DNA of 64,000 nucleotides from Spirochaetota bacterium (GCA_034190085.1 JAXHTS010000068.1:1-64000); one strand, 5' to 3'. Positions 54,695-64,000 are shown, numbered from the stretch's first letter. Made by a program: numbers and translations. The notes: generated from the sequence alone by a model not told the origin.

Positions 54695-56530
54695 ATGTCT
54701 AATAATATTACTAATATTGAGATACATGATTTTATCAAGGAGCTTACGGATATTGAGATAGAACTCGAATCCGATATTGAGACGACGTTATGGATTAGTG
54801 ATCCTCATGGCGCTGGTGAGAGATTTGTCGCAATATTGAAGGGTAGATTTGGAATTGTATGGAGAACCTGCTATGAGGCACTTCCAAAATCATTTTCACA
54901 TAATAAGATTGAATATTTAGCAAGAATAATAAGAAAGGAAAAATACATAAATGGTGAGGATAATTCAATAGAGAGACAGGATGTGATCTCAGCTCTGGTT
55001 AAGGTTATTAGATATAGGATGCAAAACGTAAAGGATTTTGATCAAATACGTCCTAGTATTAATAAGGATCTCAAGCAGGTTTTGGAGAATCTGATACTCA
55101 ATTTCCCAGTACCAAATCTTATATATGAGAATGATCTGATTGCAGACAAGGTTATTAGCGCTCTCTGTAAGATTATAAAACAAGTAATTATTGGCCAGTT
55201 GGTTGTGCTGGGGGATGTCTTTGATAGAGGTGATGAACCGGATAAAATATTGAGGATTCTCAATAAGAGTGATATTAAACCCTATGTAAAGTATATTTGG
55301 GGAAATCATGATATTCTCTGGATGGGAGCAGCAGCAGGCAACAGATCTCTCATTGCTGAAGCCCTTAGGATTAGCACACGATATGATAACCTAAAATTTT
55401 TAAAAAGACTTGGAATTGATATCAGCAAATTACAGGAATTTGCAAATAAATTGTATCCTGGTGAGATTGCAGGGAAATTTAAGGCGAAACTGAATATTTC
55501 AAAGAAAATGGAAAAAACCCTCTCAATAATTCAATTTAAACTGGAGGAAAAAACTATAAGAGATAATCCTAATTTCAGGATGGAATCACGATTGATGCTT
55601 GAGAATCTTGCACAAATGCTTAAAAGTAATAATGTTGATGGTTTGACGGATACGGATTTCCCAACATTAGACTTAGATAATCCTACAGAATTATCTGAAG
55701 AAGAGAAGTATGTAATAGATGATTTGACATATCAGTTTACGAACAGCGATAGGGTAAAATCTCTCATGAGGTTTCTATTTGAACATGGAAAGATGTATCA
55801 TATCAATAACTACATCCTGAATATTCATGCGCTTATACCCAGTACAGCGGAAGAGGAATTTGATGATCTTTTCGGACGAAAAGGCAAAGCCCTATTCGAT
55901 CATCTTGAGGCAATAGTAAAAAATGTGGGAAAAAAATATCTGGCAGGGGAAGAGCAGGGTCCTGAGGAATTAGCACTTATGTTTTATCTTTGGTGTGGCC
56001 CTAAATCGCCATTCTTTGGGAAAAATGCGATGAAGACCTTTGAGAGGTATTACTTCAAAGATAAGGATACTCATAAGGAGATACTCCTCTATTGGGAGGA
56101 GAACCTAAAAAAGGATTCATTTATGGATATGATTTTAAATGATTTTGGGGCTAAAAGAATTGTTTATGGGCATACACCTATAGACATCTTAAAGGGTGGA
56201 AAGATAGCCTCTTCTGATGGCAGGGCAATCAATATCGACGGCGGTTTCTCTAAGGCATATCTCAATAGAGGTCATTCCCTTGTGCATACACCGTACTCAT
56301 TATACGCCATAATATTACCTACTCCAGATGAAATTAGCGAGGCTAGAAAGATGAAAGAACCAGCTAAGATTCAGATAGAAAACATTGACAGCTTTGAAAA
56401 TCCTGTAAAGGTGAAAAATACATATAGAGGGAAGATATTAAAGGAGAGAAGAGATCAGTTATTTGCAATGTTAAATGAACTTGAATACCATAATGTAGAG
56501 ACTCTCTCTGAGAGTGATTTCACCATATAA
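54695..56530 (+). CDS. fbp: Fructose-1,6-bisphosphatase class III
   Basis: The 611-residue enzyme dephosphorylates fructose-1,6-bisphosphate in gluconeogenesis. It has the metallophosphatase core of class III FBPases: ISDPHGAG (about 32-39), VLGDVFDRGDEPD, GNHDILWMGAAAGN and the late YGHTPIDILKGGK with INIDGGF. Length is close to the ~600-650 residues typical of the Firmicutes and spirochaete enzyme. AAGGAG is 9 bases before the ATG. The DUF151 gene is 282 bases upstream. This indicates that the organism runs gluconeogenesis. Confidence 0.93.
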   Translation: MSNNITNIEIHDFIKELTDIEIELESDIETTLWISDPHGAGERFVAILKGRFGIVWRTCYEALPKSFSHNKIEYLARIIRKEKYINGEDNSIERQDVISALVKVIRYRMQNVKDFDQIRPSINKDLKQVLENLILNFPVPNLIYENDLIADKVISALCKIIKQVIIGQLVVLGDVFDRGDEPDKILRILNKSDIKPYVKYIWGNHDILWMGAAAGNRSLIAEALRISTRYDNLKFLKRLGIDISKLQEFANKLYPGEIAGKFKAKLNISKKMEKTLSIIQFKLEEKTIRDNPNFRMESRLMLENLAQMLKSNNVDGLTDTDFPTLDLDNPTELSEEEKYVIDDLTYQFTNSDRVKSLMRFLFEHGKMYHINNYILNIHALIPSTAEEEFDDLFGRKGKALFDHLEAIVKNVGKKYLAGEEQGPEELALMFYLWCGPKSPFFGKNAMKTFERYYFKDKDTHKEILLYWEENLKKDSFMDMILNDFGAKRIVYGHTPIDILKGGKIASSDGRAINIDGGFSKAYLNRGHSLVHTPYSLYAIILPTPDEISEARKMKEPAKIQIENIDSFENPVKVKNTYRGKILKERRDQLFAMLNELEYHNVETLSESDFTI

Positions 56531-56722
56531 ATTATGGTTGACATTTGCTTCATTTACAATTACATATATGTATTGAGAATCGAGCTATAAATAGCTTGTG
56601 ACAATCCTTTATAATTGTATTCGCAAAGGACATGTGATTGATATTAGCAGATAGTAGTAACTCATGCAATTAAATATTATGTATATGTTTAATATAATAT
56701 TTTCAAATTTATGGGAGGTTGA

Positions 56723-57376
56723 ATGAAGCAGATGAGAAATGCAATAGCAGCTATTTTAACTATATCTTTTATGTTGTTTGTGCCAATTTCAGGGTCTGCC
56801 TTCATAGATATTGGACTATATATGGGGCGTTCTGTTAATGGTAATATGGAATTAGGGGAGCTTAAAACTGAACTGGGCAAGGACTCTACTGACGTAGATG
56901 GGTGGGAATACGGCATATCGGCACATCTCAATACAGGGGTGCCACTACTCTTCACCGCTGGCATCGGTTTATTCTATCAAATAACATCATTAACCTATGA
57001 TTATAGATATGATGGCATCAATAGTAAAGAATTAGATACAACTAAGAACACCTATGGTTTTGATGGTTATTTCCAGATTGACTTGCCCTTTCTGCCAATA
57101 TATCCCTATGTAAGGGCTGGCACAGCTATTAAAGATGAGACAAAGATTGATACAGTGGAATATATCGGCACAACCCAGGAAACCATAAATGAAAAGATAA
57201 AGGAAAAGTATTTTCAGTCCTATTATTATGGCTTTGGTCTTTCATATACTCTATATGACGCTGTGGTTATGGATCTTCAACTCTTTGCTGAATATCTCAT
57301 CACAAAATCAAAACAGGAGAGCGATATTGAGATAGAAGGGCAATCTGTTCGTGCTGGAGTCAAACTCGCTTTATGA
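56723..57376 (+). CDS. Outer-membrane beta-barrel protein (OmpA/Opa-like small barrel)
   Basis: The 217-residue protein has a signal peptide (hydrophobic to about residue 25, cleavage near GSA) and an alternating hydrophobic pattern of 8-10 beta-strands, with long aspartate-rich surface loops (KDSTDVDGWEYG, RYDGINSKELDTT). The last strand ends in GVKLAL. It resembles OMP_b-brl proteins, function unknown. GGGAGG is 5 bases before the ATG. It is monocistronic; a convergent acyl-CoA ligase gene lies beyond a shared hairpin. Confidence 0.75.
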   Translation: MKQMRNAIAAILTISFMLFVPISGSAFIDIGLYMGRSVNGNMELGELKTELGKDSTDVDGWEYGISAHLNTGVPLLFTAGIGLFYQITSLTYDYRYDGINSKELDTTKNTYGFDGYFQIDLPFLPIYPYVRAGTAIKDETKIDTVEYIGTTQETINEKIKEKYFQSYYYGFGLSYTLYDAVVMDLQLFAEYLITKSKQESDIEIEGQSVRAGVKLAL

Positions 57377-57452
57377 CTTGATTATCATTATACACCCCTA
57401 TCTATCCCAGTAAAGTAATATCTGTCAATTAAGCAATTAAGGTTGAACATTG

Positions 57453-57474
57453 AAAGGGGATTGTTATCCCTTTT
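57453..57474. terminator. Bidirectional terminator between convergent genes
   Basis: AAAGGGGAT (57453-57461) pairs with ATCCCTTTT (57466-57474, one G-U pair) over a TGTT loop, directly between a plus-strand and a minus-strand gene. The arm ends in T's on the plus strand and in CCTTT on the minus strand. Confidence 0.6.
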
Positions 57475-59148
57475 CTAAGTGGCAGTAGCAGCATACTTTT
57501 CCTTTAACAATCTCTTTACCAACTTTCCGTCAGGATTTCTTGGCAGATCATCAACGAATTCAATAGACTTGGGCCTTTTGTACCCAGCTAAATGCTCACT
57601 ACAGTAGTCGATTATTTCCTTCTCAGTCAGGTTCATGCCTTTCCTGGTGACGATAAAAGCTTTGATAGCCTCTCCCCATTCCTTATCCGGTATTCCAATA
57701 ACTGCCACATCCATTACGCTTGGGTGCAGGTGAATTACTTCCTCTATCTCAGCAGGATAAATATTGACCCCTCCGCTTATAATCATATCCTTTTTCCGAT
57801 CAACGATGTAACAGAAATTTTCTTCATCAAGATAAGCGACTTCACCCTCAATGAAGTACTGTTCGCCATCAATCTCCATAAAAGAGCTTTTAGTCTTATC
57901 TGGATCCTTGTAATATTCAAGATACTTTACCATAGGATTTGACACATAAAGATCACCAGTTGCTCTTGTTGGGGCGACATTCCCATTTTCATCTACTATT
58001 TTTAACTTATTACCGCCTGCGACTATACCAACGCTGGCATATTTTTCTGGATTCTTAAGATAGTGTTTTGGTTTTAGTATTGTATTTATACCTGCATCAG
58101 TTGATCCATAAAATTCGTAAAATACCGGGCCAAAAAAATCAACAACCTCCTTCTTAAGCTCTGCAGGACAGGGCGCAGCAGCGCATACTATTGACTTCAT
58201 TGAATTCACATCATACTTATCCTTGTTTGATATAGATAGCAAGCGCTTCAATAAAATTGGAACAATGAATGTTGTTGATAATTTTTCTTTTTCAATGAAT
58301 TTCAATGCTTCCTCTGCATCGAATTTTCTCATTATTGCTACAGTACCGCCATGGGCAAATGTCATACCGGCAAATCCCAAAGGCGCGGCATGATAGAGGG
58401 GGCCAACTACTAGATGCCTGTTCGTTGTCTTATGATAATCAAAACCATTTAACATGTTGTCCAACATCACAACGAATGAAGCAATATCATCTGGTTCTAA
58501 AATAGAGGGGTCCTTAAGCGCTCGGCTGTGTGTACCCTTTGGGCGTCCAGTTGTGCCGGAAGTATATAACATAAAGCCACCGCCAGTAACAGTAGACTCA
58601 AGATCAGCGCTGGATGACTCACTGAGGAATTTTTCATAATCTATCATATCATCTGGAATATTTTCGCCAACCATGATGAAATGCTTCACACCCTTTAATT
58701 TTGATTTAATTGGCTTCAGCTTATCAATAAATTGCTCTTCTATAAAAAAGGCCTTGGCGTCTGAATTGTTGACTATATACTCTATCTCCTCACCCTTTAA
58801 ATGCCAGTTTATTGGTGTTGATATGATGCCAGCAAGGGAAGGACCATAAACCACTTCTAAGAATGAATTTGAATTGCCGAGGAAAGCTGCAATATGATCT
58901 CCCTCTTTTATGCCTAGAGATAGTAATCCATTATTCAACCTGTTCATTCTTTCTCTGAATTCTCTATAGGTGAATTTTTTATCGCCGTAAATGATAGCCT
59001 CTTTCTCCGGATTGTCATCCAAGGCTGATAAAAATATGTTGCCACTTCTCATTTTCGTCATTAACTTTCGCGTTCTGCTTCTCATCAACAATCCAATTAT
59101 CCTTCTATTCAGTAACATTTTCAGCATATTCCTTTTATCATCTGCCAT
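57475..59148 (-). CDS. Long-chain-type fatty acyl-CoA ligase (AMP-binding)
   Basis: The 557-residue acyl-adenylating enzyme activates a fatty acid to acyl-CoA. Motifs in order: YTSGTTGRPKGT (A3), YEFYGSTDAG (A5, ending in Asp instead of Glu), EGEVAYLDEENF (A7; usual TGD is altered to EGE), DRKKDMIISGG (A8) and NPDGKLVKRLL (A10 with the adenylating Lys). The ATG at 59148 is the likely start: GGAGG lies 8 bases before it, while the upstream in-frame ATG at 59163 would overlap that element. A dehydrogenase gene lies upstream on the same strand, so lipid beta-oxidation or lipid modification is likely. Confidence 0.88.
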   Translation of the reverse strand: MADDKRNMLKMLLNRRIIGLLMRSRTRKLMTKMRSGNIFLSALDDNPEKEAIIYGDKKFTYREFRERMNRLNNGLLSLGIKEGDHIAAFLGNSNSFLEVVYGPSLAGIISTPINWHLKGEEIEYIVNNSDAKAFFIEEQFIDKLKPIKSKLKGVKHFIMVGENIPDDMIDYEKFLSESSSADLESTVTGGGFMLYTSGTTGRPKGTHSRALKDPSILEPDDIASFVVMLDNMLNGFDYHKTTNRHLVVGPLYHAAPLGFAGMTFAHGGTVAIMRKFDAEEALKFIEKEKLSTTFIVPILLKRLLSISNKDKYDVNSMKSIVCAAAPCPAELKKEVVDFFGPVFYEFYGSTDAGINTILKPKHYLKNPEKYASVGIVAGGNKLKIVDENGNVAPTRATGDLYVSNPMVKYLEYYKDPDKTKSSFMEIDGEQYFIEGEVAYLDEENFCYIVDRKKDMIISGGVNIYPAEIEEVIHLHPSVMDVAVIGIPDKEWGEAIKAFIVTRKGMNLTEKEIIDYCSEHLAGYKRPKSIEFVDDLPRNPDGKLVKRLLKEKYAATAT

Positions 59149-59632
59149 TTTAATAGCCTCCATTTTAGTATTATTTACTTACTTGATATTACACCATCCT
59201 AATTAATAGTGAAATAAAAATAGCAACAATATAGGTTATGGGTGTTATCCTCATTATCGTCTATTTACAATCCCTGTCCTCTCAATTGAAATCATCTAAA
59301 CTATGCTAATCAAAAGGACACACCAATAATTCTGTACTGATCAATCATTGCATAATATTAAGCTTGAGTAAATGTAAATATTAGTAATTTGGATATAATT
59401 TCTAAGTTCATAGACATTTACATGGTTTCATAAAAACAACCAATAACATCAATTCATTATCTAATTGCAGAAATCGCCAAGGTAAGATAGGTACTATAAT
59501 AGTTGACTTTATTGAGATATATTTCCCAAATTGTGGGAGGATAAATGAGAGCCTCACTATCCTCCCATGTCGTATACATCTTTATACAAGCTTACAAAGC
59601 TATTCTATATAAAGCAAGTTACTAACTTATTA
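59149..59632. other. Intergenic region between two minus-strand lipid genes
   Basis: About 480 bases between the start of the acyl-CoA ligase and the end of the SDR gene. The main feature is a large hairpin at 59534-59567; the ligase promoter is expected downstream of it. Confidence 0.45.
59534..59567 (-). terminator. Long two-part hairpin after the SDR gene
   Basis: TGGGAGGATA (59534-59543) pairs perfectly with TATCCTCCCA (59558-59567), and inside it TGAG/CTCA pair over AGC. It lies about 65 bases past the SDR stop on the minus strand. No U-tract follows. Confidence 0.5.
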
Positions 59633-60529
59633 TTAACTGAAGAAGCTCTGCATGCTATCATTGACATCCTTTTTTGCTGATGCCCCTTCCATGTTTGTGA
59701 TTTCATTCAATTTATCACGAACATCTTCGACTGTAATACCCTTTTTAGCGTCAAGGGTTACACCTTTAGATTCTACTATTTGAGCCCTTGCATAATGACC
59801 TGCAGCTGCTACCATAATGTTGCCGCTCTCTGTGTACTCCTCAGAACAGAGAAGAGCTACCATTGGCGAGACTAATTCTGGTTTCATTAAATCGAGCACT
59901 TCCTTTGGCATAAGCGATTCGGTCATTCTTGAGGCAGCCCCTGGAGCTATCGTATTGATTAAGATATTATATTTTGCTCCCTCAAGTTTTAACGTGTTCA
60001 TCAAGCCGACAACACCTAATTTAGCAGCGCCATAGTTGCCCTGTCCAAAATTACCAAAGAGCCCTGTGCCAGATGTGGTAAAGACAATGCGTCCATATTT
60101 GTTTTCTCTCATTATTGGCCAAACTGCCTTAGTTGGATAATACGTGCCATATAGATGAACCTTTAGTACGCTATCCCATTGTTCATCTCCCATCTTTTGA
60201 AAGGTGATATCTCTAAGTATGCCTGCATTATTCACAAGAATATCAACCTTTCCAAAGGCCTTTGTCGCAGTCTCAATGATTCCCTTACCGCCTTCAGATG
60301 TATGAACGCCATTATAATCAGCAACCGCTTCCCCGCCAGCGGCTTTTATTTCGTCAACTACCAGATCAGCAGGCGATTTTTCTTGACCTGTACCGTCAAC
60401 CGAACCTCCCATGTCATTAACCACTACCTTCGCTCCTCTGGAGCCTAAAAGAAGTGCATGGCACCTTCCTAAACCTCTTCCAGCACCAGTGACTACGGCC
60501 ACTCTTCCATCATAACGTACTTCTGCCAT
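59633..60529 (-). CDS. Short-chain dehydrogenase, MFE-2/HSD17B4-like 3-hydroxyacyl-CoA dehydrogenase
   Basis: The 298-residue SDR has the cofactor loop TGAGRGLGR (about 15-23), DMGGSVDGTG (acidic/NAD side), NNAGILRD (about 101), the Ser of TTSGTGLF (about 152), YGAAK (catalytic Tyr and Lys) and PGAASRM. The GGSVDGTGQEKSPADLVVDEI segment is characteristic of the dehydrogenase domain of peroxisomal multifunctional enzyme 2. Likely role: oxidation of 3-hydroxyacyl-CoA in beta-oxidation. Neighbour of the acyl-CoA ligase on the same strand, 484 bases apart. GGGG sits about 6 bases before the ATG. Confidence 0.9.
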   Translation of the reverse strand: MAEVRYDGRVAVVTGAGRGLGRCHALLLGSRGAKVVVNDMGGSVDGTGQEKSPADLVVDEIKAAGGEAVADYNGVHTSEGGKGIIETATKAFGKVDILVNNAGILRDITFQKMGDEQWDSVLKVHLYGTYYPTKAVWPIMRENKYGRIVFTTSGTGLFGNFGQGNYGAAKLGVVGLMNTLKLEGAKYNILINTIAPGAASRMTESLMPKEVLDLMKPELVSPMVALLCSEEYTESGNIMVAAAGHYARAQIVESKGVTLDAKKGITVEDVRDKLNEITNMEGASAKKDVNDSMQSFFS

Positions 60530-61076
60530 TATTACCCCCTATGCTATTAAATTATAAATACTCAATGAAAATTATTCGCATTATTAAATATTTATTAATA
60601 ATTAATGTTGCATGGATACCTGAGATATATTAATGTATCATTTAATATTCCTCTTTGTCATATCGACAAAGTGTTTAAGAATTTATTATAATTAGGTTGA
60701 TATCGAAAGATAACATCCTAAGTATTCGGCAGTTATATTCTGATGTGATGATATTGTAGGATTAAACATTTATAATTTTAATATAATTATCTATGTAATG
60801 ATATGCTTTTGTAGTCTACTTAGAAATGAACAATCTTCATAATCAAATCATACATGTATGTTTATGAGTTCACTCTAATAGATTTTTTTATTCAGCTAAA
60901 ATCGAAAATTGAAGAGTTTTTTTTCCTGAAAATTGATCCACACAAACCTCTTGTATAGTGACAAGATAAAATGTAAATATTTCTTGTCAAGAAAAAACTA
61001 AATCTGCACCCTTGGAGTATATGATTACAGCGACAAGATAGTGTAAGGGGGTCCGTCATGCCAGGTGTTGTTTAGA
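60530..61076. other. AT-rich intergenic region with short GACAAGATA repeats
   Basis: About 550 bases between the SDR gene start and the end of the repeat lipoprotein gene. GACAAGATA occurs at 60960-60968 and 61032-61040, with an inverted relative TTCTTGTC at 60981-60988. They may be operator-like or coincidental. No gene or RNA is recognised. Confidence 0.35.
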
Positions 61077-63065
61077 TCAATTATGTGAATTTGTAGCGTA
61101 CTTCAGGTCGCTGTTAGCATCATCATAATAACTTATGTGAGCATGATTATCTGAATCTACTACTATTGAAGTAAACTCGCCTACATCACCAATGCTGTCC
61201 CATGCCTCTATTGTCCAGAAACCTGTGACCTTAAAAGCATATTTTAAACAGGTGTTCGTATTATCGCGGTAACTGATGTGAATTTGATCCTCAGAATCAA
61301 CTGCAATTGAAGTATGAAAACCTACTGATCCACTGCTATCCAGTGTTATGACTTCCCAAAGGCCAGTGGCGTTAGTGATGTATTTCAAGTCGCTTTCTGT
61401 GTTATCACGATAGCAAATATGCACATAATTCGCAGAATCAATGGCAATTGATGTATAGCTGCCAACAGATCCATCGCTGTCCAAGGTCTCTGCCTCCCAG
61501 GCGCCTGTAGCGTTTGTTATGTATCGAAGGTTATTATTATCTTTATCCCGATAGCTTATGTGAACATGATCCCCTGAGTCTATAGCAATTGAGGAATAAT
61601 CTCCAGCAGACACAGCGGTATCCAATGATGTCATATCCCATATTGCTGATGTATTGGTCGTATATTTCAGGTTATCATTAGTATAATCATAATAGCTTAT
61701 ATGAACCTGATCCCCAGAGTCAATTGCTATTGATGAATAAGCCCCAACTGTCCCCTCGCTATCCAGAGTCTCTGTGCTCCATTGACCGGATGCATTAGTA
61801 ACGTATTTTAAAGCGCTGTTCGAATTATCCCGATAACTTATGTGGATCTTATCCCCTGAGTCGATAGCTAATGATGTATATCTTCCCACATCTCCACTAC
61901 TATCTAGTGTCTCTGAAATCCATAAGCCTGATAAATTTGTTATGTATCTCAGGTCTCCATTAGTATCATCATAATAGCTTATGTGCAGATTCCCCCCAGA
62001 GTCAATAGCTATTGACGTAGATTCACCTACATCTCCATTACTATCTAAGGTCTTGGAGATATAGTTTGTCTCATCCACAACCCTAAATGTTAATCCATTT
62101 GAGCTTATAATATCGTCATTCCTAACAATAAGATCAAGCCTGTATCGACCCTTTCCCAGCAAACTTCCTACTGTTATAGTATCGCTGTCTTCTCCTGATA
62201 TGGGATCTCCCATAATATACCATTGATAACCCTCAACTGGTTCTGAGGTCACTGCTGTAACTGTCATATCTGAATTCTCTAAAACCGGTTCTTGTTGTCC
62301 GTTGAAAGTAATGCTTATCGGATTCTGCATATCCACATCAATTGATATATCTAAACCACCATAAACTAAATCATCATAGGTTATAGAATAGCCGCCATCG
62401 GTAGTTTCATCAGCAACTATTCGAACTGCATCTACTCGTCCCCATACAACATGGTCTCCGTCCATAAGTTTAATATTCAGTATATAATACCCTGATTCAA
62501 TATCAGAGTTTGAGTAGGATGCTGAAAGCGAATCAGAGGCCATGACAAAATTAAGTGTCATAATAGAATCATCATTATCAGTCAATGTTGAATCAATTAT
62601 GGGATTCTCAATAGTATTTTCAGGCCATGATAGGGAGAGCAGTAAAATTCCTCTCCCCTTTGATGGTGTAACTATTATGCTTGTATTTGTAATCTCGCCT
62701 GCATTAATTACTACAGTTGTGTCACCGCTAGCAACAATCATTCCCTCGGAATTCTTAGCTACCACGCTAATTGACCATGATCCAGGAATAAGGTTATATA
62801 TGCCTACAATATCTGTTGTAACCCCCTCCATGAAGAAAGATTCATCCTCGGGACCAATGCCTGAAATATCATAGGAAGCAATAGAGACATTTATGTCTGG
62901 TGCAATTGTCTCTGATTTTTCGATTTCATCAGTTGAAGATAAGCGTAGAATTATTGAACCCGTGGGTTTGTTCACAGGATATTGTAGAGAATCTTTTTCA
63001 CTTCCACAACCCATGTAAACCAACAATACTAAAAATACAAAATAAATCCTCATCTTCTTCTCCAT
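61077..63065 (-). CDS. Lipoprotein with Ig-like front and seven 47-residue propeller-like repeats
   Basis: The 662-residue lipoprotein has a signal ending in VYMGC (Cys near 20) and about 315 residues of beta-rich domains (e.g. GSIILRLSSTDEIE, SYDISGIGPED, GYQWYIMGDPISG). The C-terminus (about 337-662) is seven near-identical 47-residue repeats of the form 'ETLDSxGxVGxYTSIAIDS' then 'GxxHISYRD', then 'NxxLKYITNxxGxW', the last being truncated by three residues. Seven such units would close a seven-bladed beta-propeller. The family is unknown; a binding or adhesive role at the cell surface is inferred. GGGAGG is 6 bases before the ATG. Its promoter region lies toward greA. Confidence 0.75.
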   Translation of the reverse strand: MEKKMRIYFVFLVLLVYMGCGSEKDSLQYPVNKPTGSIILRLSSTDEIEKSETIAPDINVSIASYDISGIGPEDESFFMEGVTTDIVGIYNLIPGSWSISVVAKNSEGMIVASGDTTVVINAGEITNTSIIVTPSKGRGILLLSLSWPENTIENPIIDSTLTDNDDSIMTLNFVMASDSLSASYSNSDIESGYYILNIKLMDGDHVVWGRVDAVRIVADETTDGGYSITYDDLVYGGLDISIDVDMQNPISITFNGQQEPVLENSDMTVTAVTSEPVEGYQWYIMGDPISGEDSDTITVGSLLGKGRYRLDLIVRNDDIISSNGLTFRVVDETNYISKTLDSNGDVGESTSIAIDSGGNLHISYYDDTNGDLRYITNLSGLWISETLDSSGDVGRYTSLAIDSGDKIHISYRDNSNSALKYVTNASGQWSTETLDSEGTVGAYSSIAIDSGDQVHISYYDYTNDNLKYTTNTSAIWDMTSLDTAVSAGDYSSIAIDSGDHVHISYRDKDNNNLRYITNATGAWEAETLDSDGSVGSYTSIAIDSANYVHICYRDNTESDLKYITNATGLWEVITLDSSGSVGFHTSIAVDSEDQIHISYRDNTNTCLKYAFKVTGFWTIEAWDSIGDVGEFTSIVVDSDNHAHISYYDDANSDLKYATNSHN
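61080..62057 (-). repeat. Seven tandem ~141-bp coding repeats in the propeller lipoprotein
   Basis: Seven consecutive 47-codon units (about 141 bp each, last one 44 codons) in the coding strand share SIAIDSGD, HISYRD and LKYITN cores. DNA copies diverge enough that they look like old duplications rather than a recent expansion. Confidence 0.85.
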
Positions 63066-63452
63066 GAAAACCTCCCAAAATATTTATGTTTTCTTAATGT
63101 AACTCTTGCCCCTTCTCACTTAGGTTAAAGAAGAGCATTCAAACTCAGTTACATTGAGTCATTCATGTTAAGAATATGGTTATGGATTTTACAATAGGTT
63201 TTGATAAATTTGTATTTATTTCCTCTAAGGTTTGATGGTAAGATATCCTTCTAATTAATGATTAGAATTGATCAACTATAATCTCATATCAGAAAATGTT
63301 GATTAAACATTTCTAAATGAAAAATCAAAACTGTCAATTATAATATATAAATATTTAGTTTTCTCTTGTAGTACTTTGATGAAATAGAATTTTTCCCTTT
63401 AAGTTAAACAAATCTACTTTAATATTATGAATCAACCTTTTTAGGATTTCCC
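63066..63452. other. Intergenic region between two minus-strand genes
   Basis: About 390 AT-rich bases between the greA stop and the start of the repeat lipoprotein gene. A weak stem CAACCTT (63433-63439) / AAGGTTG (63455-63461) overlaps the greA stop codon. Nothing else is recognised. Confidence 0.35.
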
Positions 63453-63956
63453 TTAAGGTTGTTTATATTTTTCTTCAAATTCATCATTGTGAAAGGTTAT
63501 AAGTTTTTCGATATAATATTTCTTTTTACCAACTGGCAATGTTACATCAACTTCTTCGCCAACGGTGCGACCTTGGAGAGCTGCTCCAATTGGAGAGGAT
63601 AATGATATTTTGCCCTGAGATGGATTTATATCATTTGATGAAACGAGTTCAAACTCTATCCTATTGTTTGTTTCCTGGTCTATAATCCTTACCTTTGATC
63701 CATATGCAATTTTATCTTTTGAGATATCTGAGACATTCAAACTGTTTAAATTGCTAAGCTGTTTTGAAAGTTGAGCTATTCTACCTTGAACGAAAGATTG
63801 CCTCTCTCTAGCAGCATGATATTCCGCATTCTCTTTTAAATCCCCATAAGCTCTTGCCTCAGCAATTTTTTTAGGCAACTCTATCTTAAATTCATGCTTA
63901 AGTTTTGTAATTTCATCTTTTATCTCTCTTTTCTGTAAATCAAGATCCTTACTCAT
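63453..63956 (-). CDS. greA: Transcription elongation factor GreA
   Basis: The 167-residue protein is close to the usual 158 residues. It has an N-terminal coiled coil with the GDLKENAEYHAARE signature (about 39-52) whose acidic tip residues reach into the RNA polymerase secondary channel, and a C-terminal FKBP-like domain (YGSKVRIIDQET, ISLSSPIGAALQGRTVGEEV with the family PIGxALxGxxxGD-like core). It rescues backtracked polymerase by stimulating transcript cleavage. GAGG is 9 bases before the ATG. Its promoter would lie at or past the right edge. Confidence 0.95.
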   Translation of the reverse strand: MSKDLDLQKREIKDEITKLKHEFKIELPKKIAEARAYGDLKENAEYHAARERQSFVQGRIAQLSKQLSNLNSLNVSDISKDKIAYGSKVRIIDQETNNRIEFELVSSNDINPSQGKISLSSPIGAALQGRTVGEEVDVTLPVGKKKYYIEKLITFHNDEFEEKYKQP

Positions 63957-64000
63957 TTCTATTTTCCTCTATAAATATAACACTATCTTGTTATTGATAG

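Noticed and set aside
60960-61040. GACAAGATA repeats considered as CRISPR-like or an operator array
   Set aside because: Only two direct copies and one inverted relative of 8-9 bases, with no regular spacing. Too short and few for CRISPR, too weak for a confident operator.

Overview
The window is an AT-rich chromosomal segment from a diderm bacterium, most likely a spirochaete or a close relative. The evidence is a PUR-alpha/DUF3276 protein (typical of Spirochaetes and Bacteroidetes), a DUF1577-like protein with a PilZ-type tail (a Leptospira-type family), many lipoproteins with relaxed lipoboxes, outer-membrane barrels and a TonB receptor, and an LPS-heptose type nucleotidyltransferase. No rRNA, plasmid, phage or CRISPR signature is visible. 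The lineage call is an inference from family content only.

Layout, left to right. Positions 1-48 hold the first 16 codons of an IS3-type transposase OrfA running off the left edge. 331-9477 is housekeeping and envelope: a DnaQ-like exonuclease, YchF, the PilZ-like protein, a DUF362 protein, a cell-wall amidase, and a LolA-like plus TPR lipoprotein pair. 10003-16425 holds a YugP-like zinc peptidase, then rfaE2-dinG-pcrA-trxA-dtd packed closely. 16787-22964 is a small polysaccharide-export locus (membrane protein, DUF3276 protein, beta-barrel, Wza-like lid, Wzz/tyrosine-kinase fusion with a damaged P-loop), containing a MITE-like inverted-repeat element. RecQ and a very large hybrid histidine kinase follow.

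30665-35859 is a vitamin B12 module. A cobalamin riboswitch with a downstream terminator precedes a beta-propeller-like surface lipoprotein (a BtuG analogue by context), a BtuB-like TonB receptor, and a short MetE-like 'core methionine synthase' candidate.

36288-42485 is the strongest candidate for an under-described system. Seven co-directional genes encode DUF4178, an Arg-rich-tailed lipoprotein, a double DUF350 membrane protein, a membrane-embedded spermidine-synthase-like enzyme, an RCK-gated potassium channel, a YbjN/CesT-like small protein and PspA. It looks like a polyamine/ion-channel version of the phage-shock membrane-stress response.

43517-50505 holds a DUF1015 protein, tRNA-Ala(GGC), and an unusual signalling set: a coiled-coil protein, a membrane-anchored TPR protein ending in a degenerate Mrr-nuclease-like domain, a cNMP-binding/ParA-like P-loop/pseudo-patatin triple fusion whose start overlaps the stop of the TPR gene, and a separate protein with two cNMP-binding domains. 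The right end (50800-63956) carries UspA, a clostripain-family lipoprotein, a DUF151 nuclease, class III fructose-bisphosphatase, a barrel OMP, a fatty-acyl-CoA ligase, an MFE-2-like dehydrogenase, a lipoprotein with seven 47-residue propeller-like repeats, and GreA.

Intergenic spaces are long (many over 300 bases). Several intergenic hairpins are perfect but lack a U-tract; others are ordinary intrinsic terminators.
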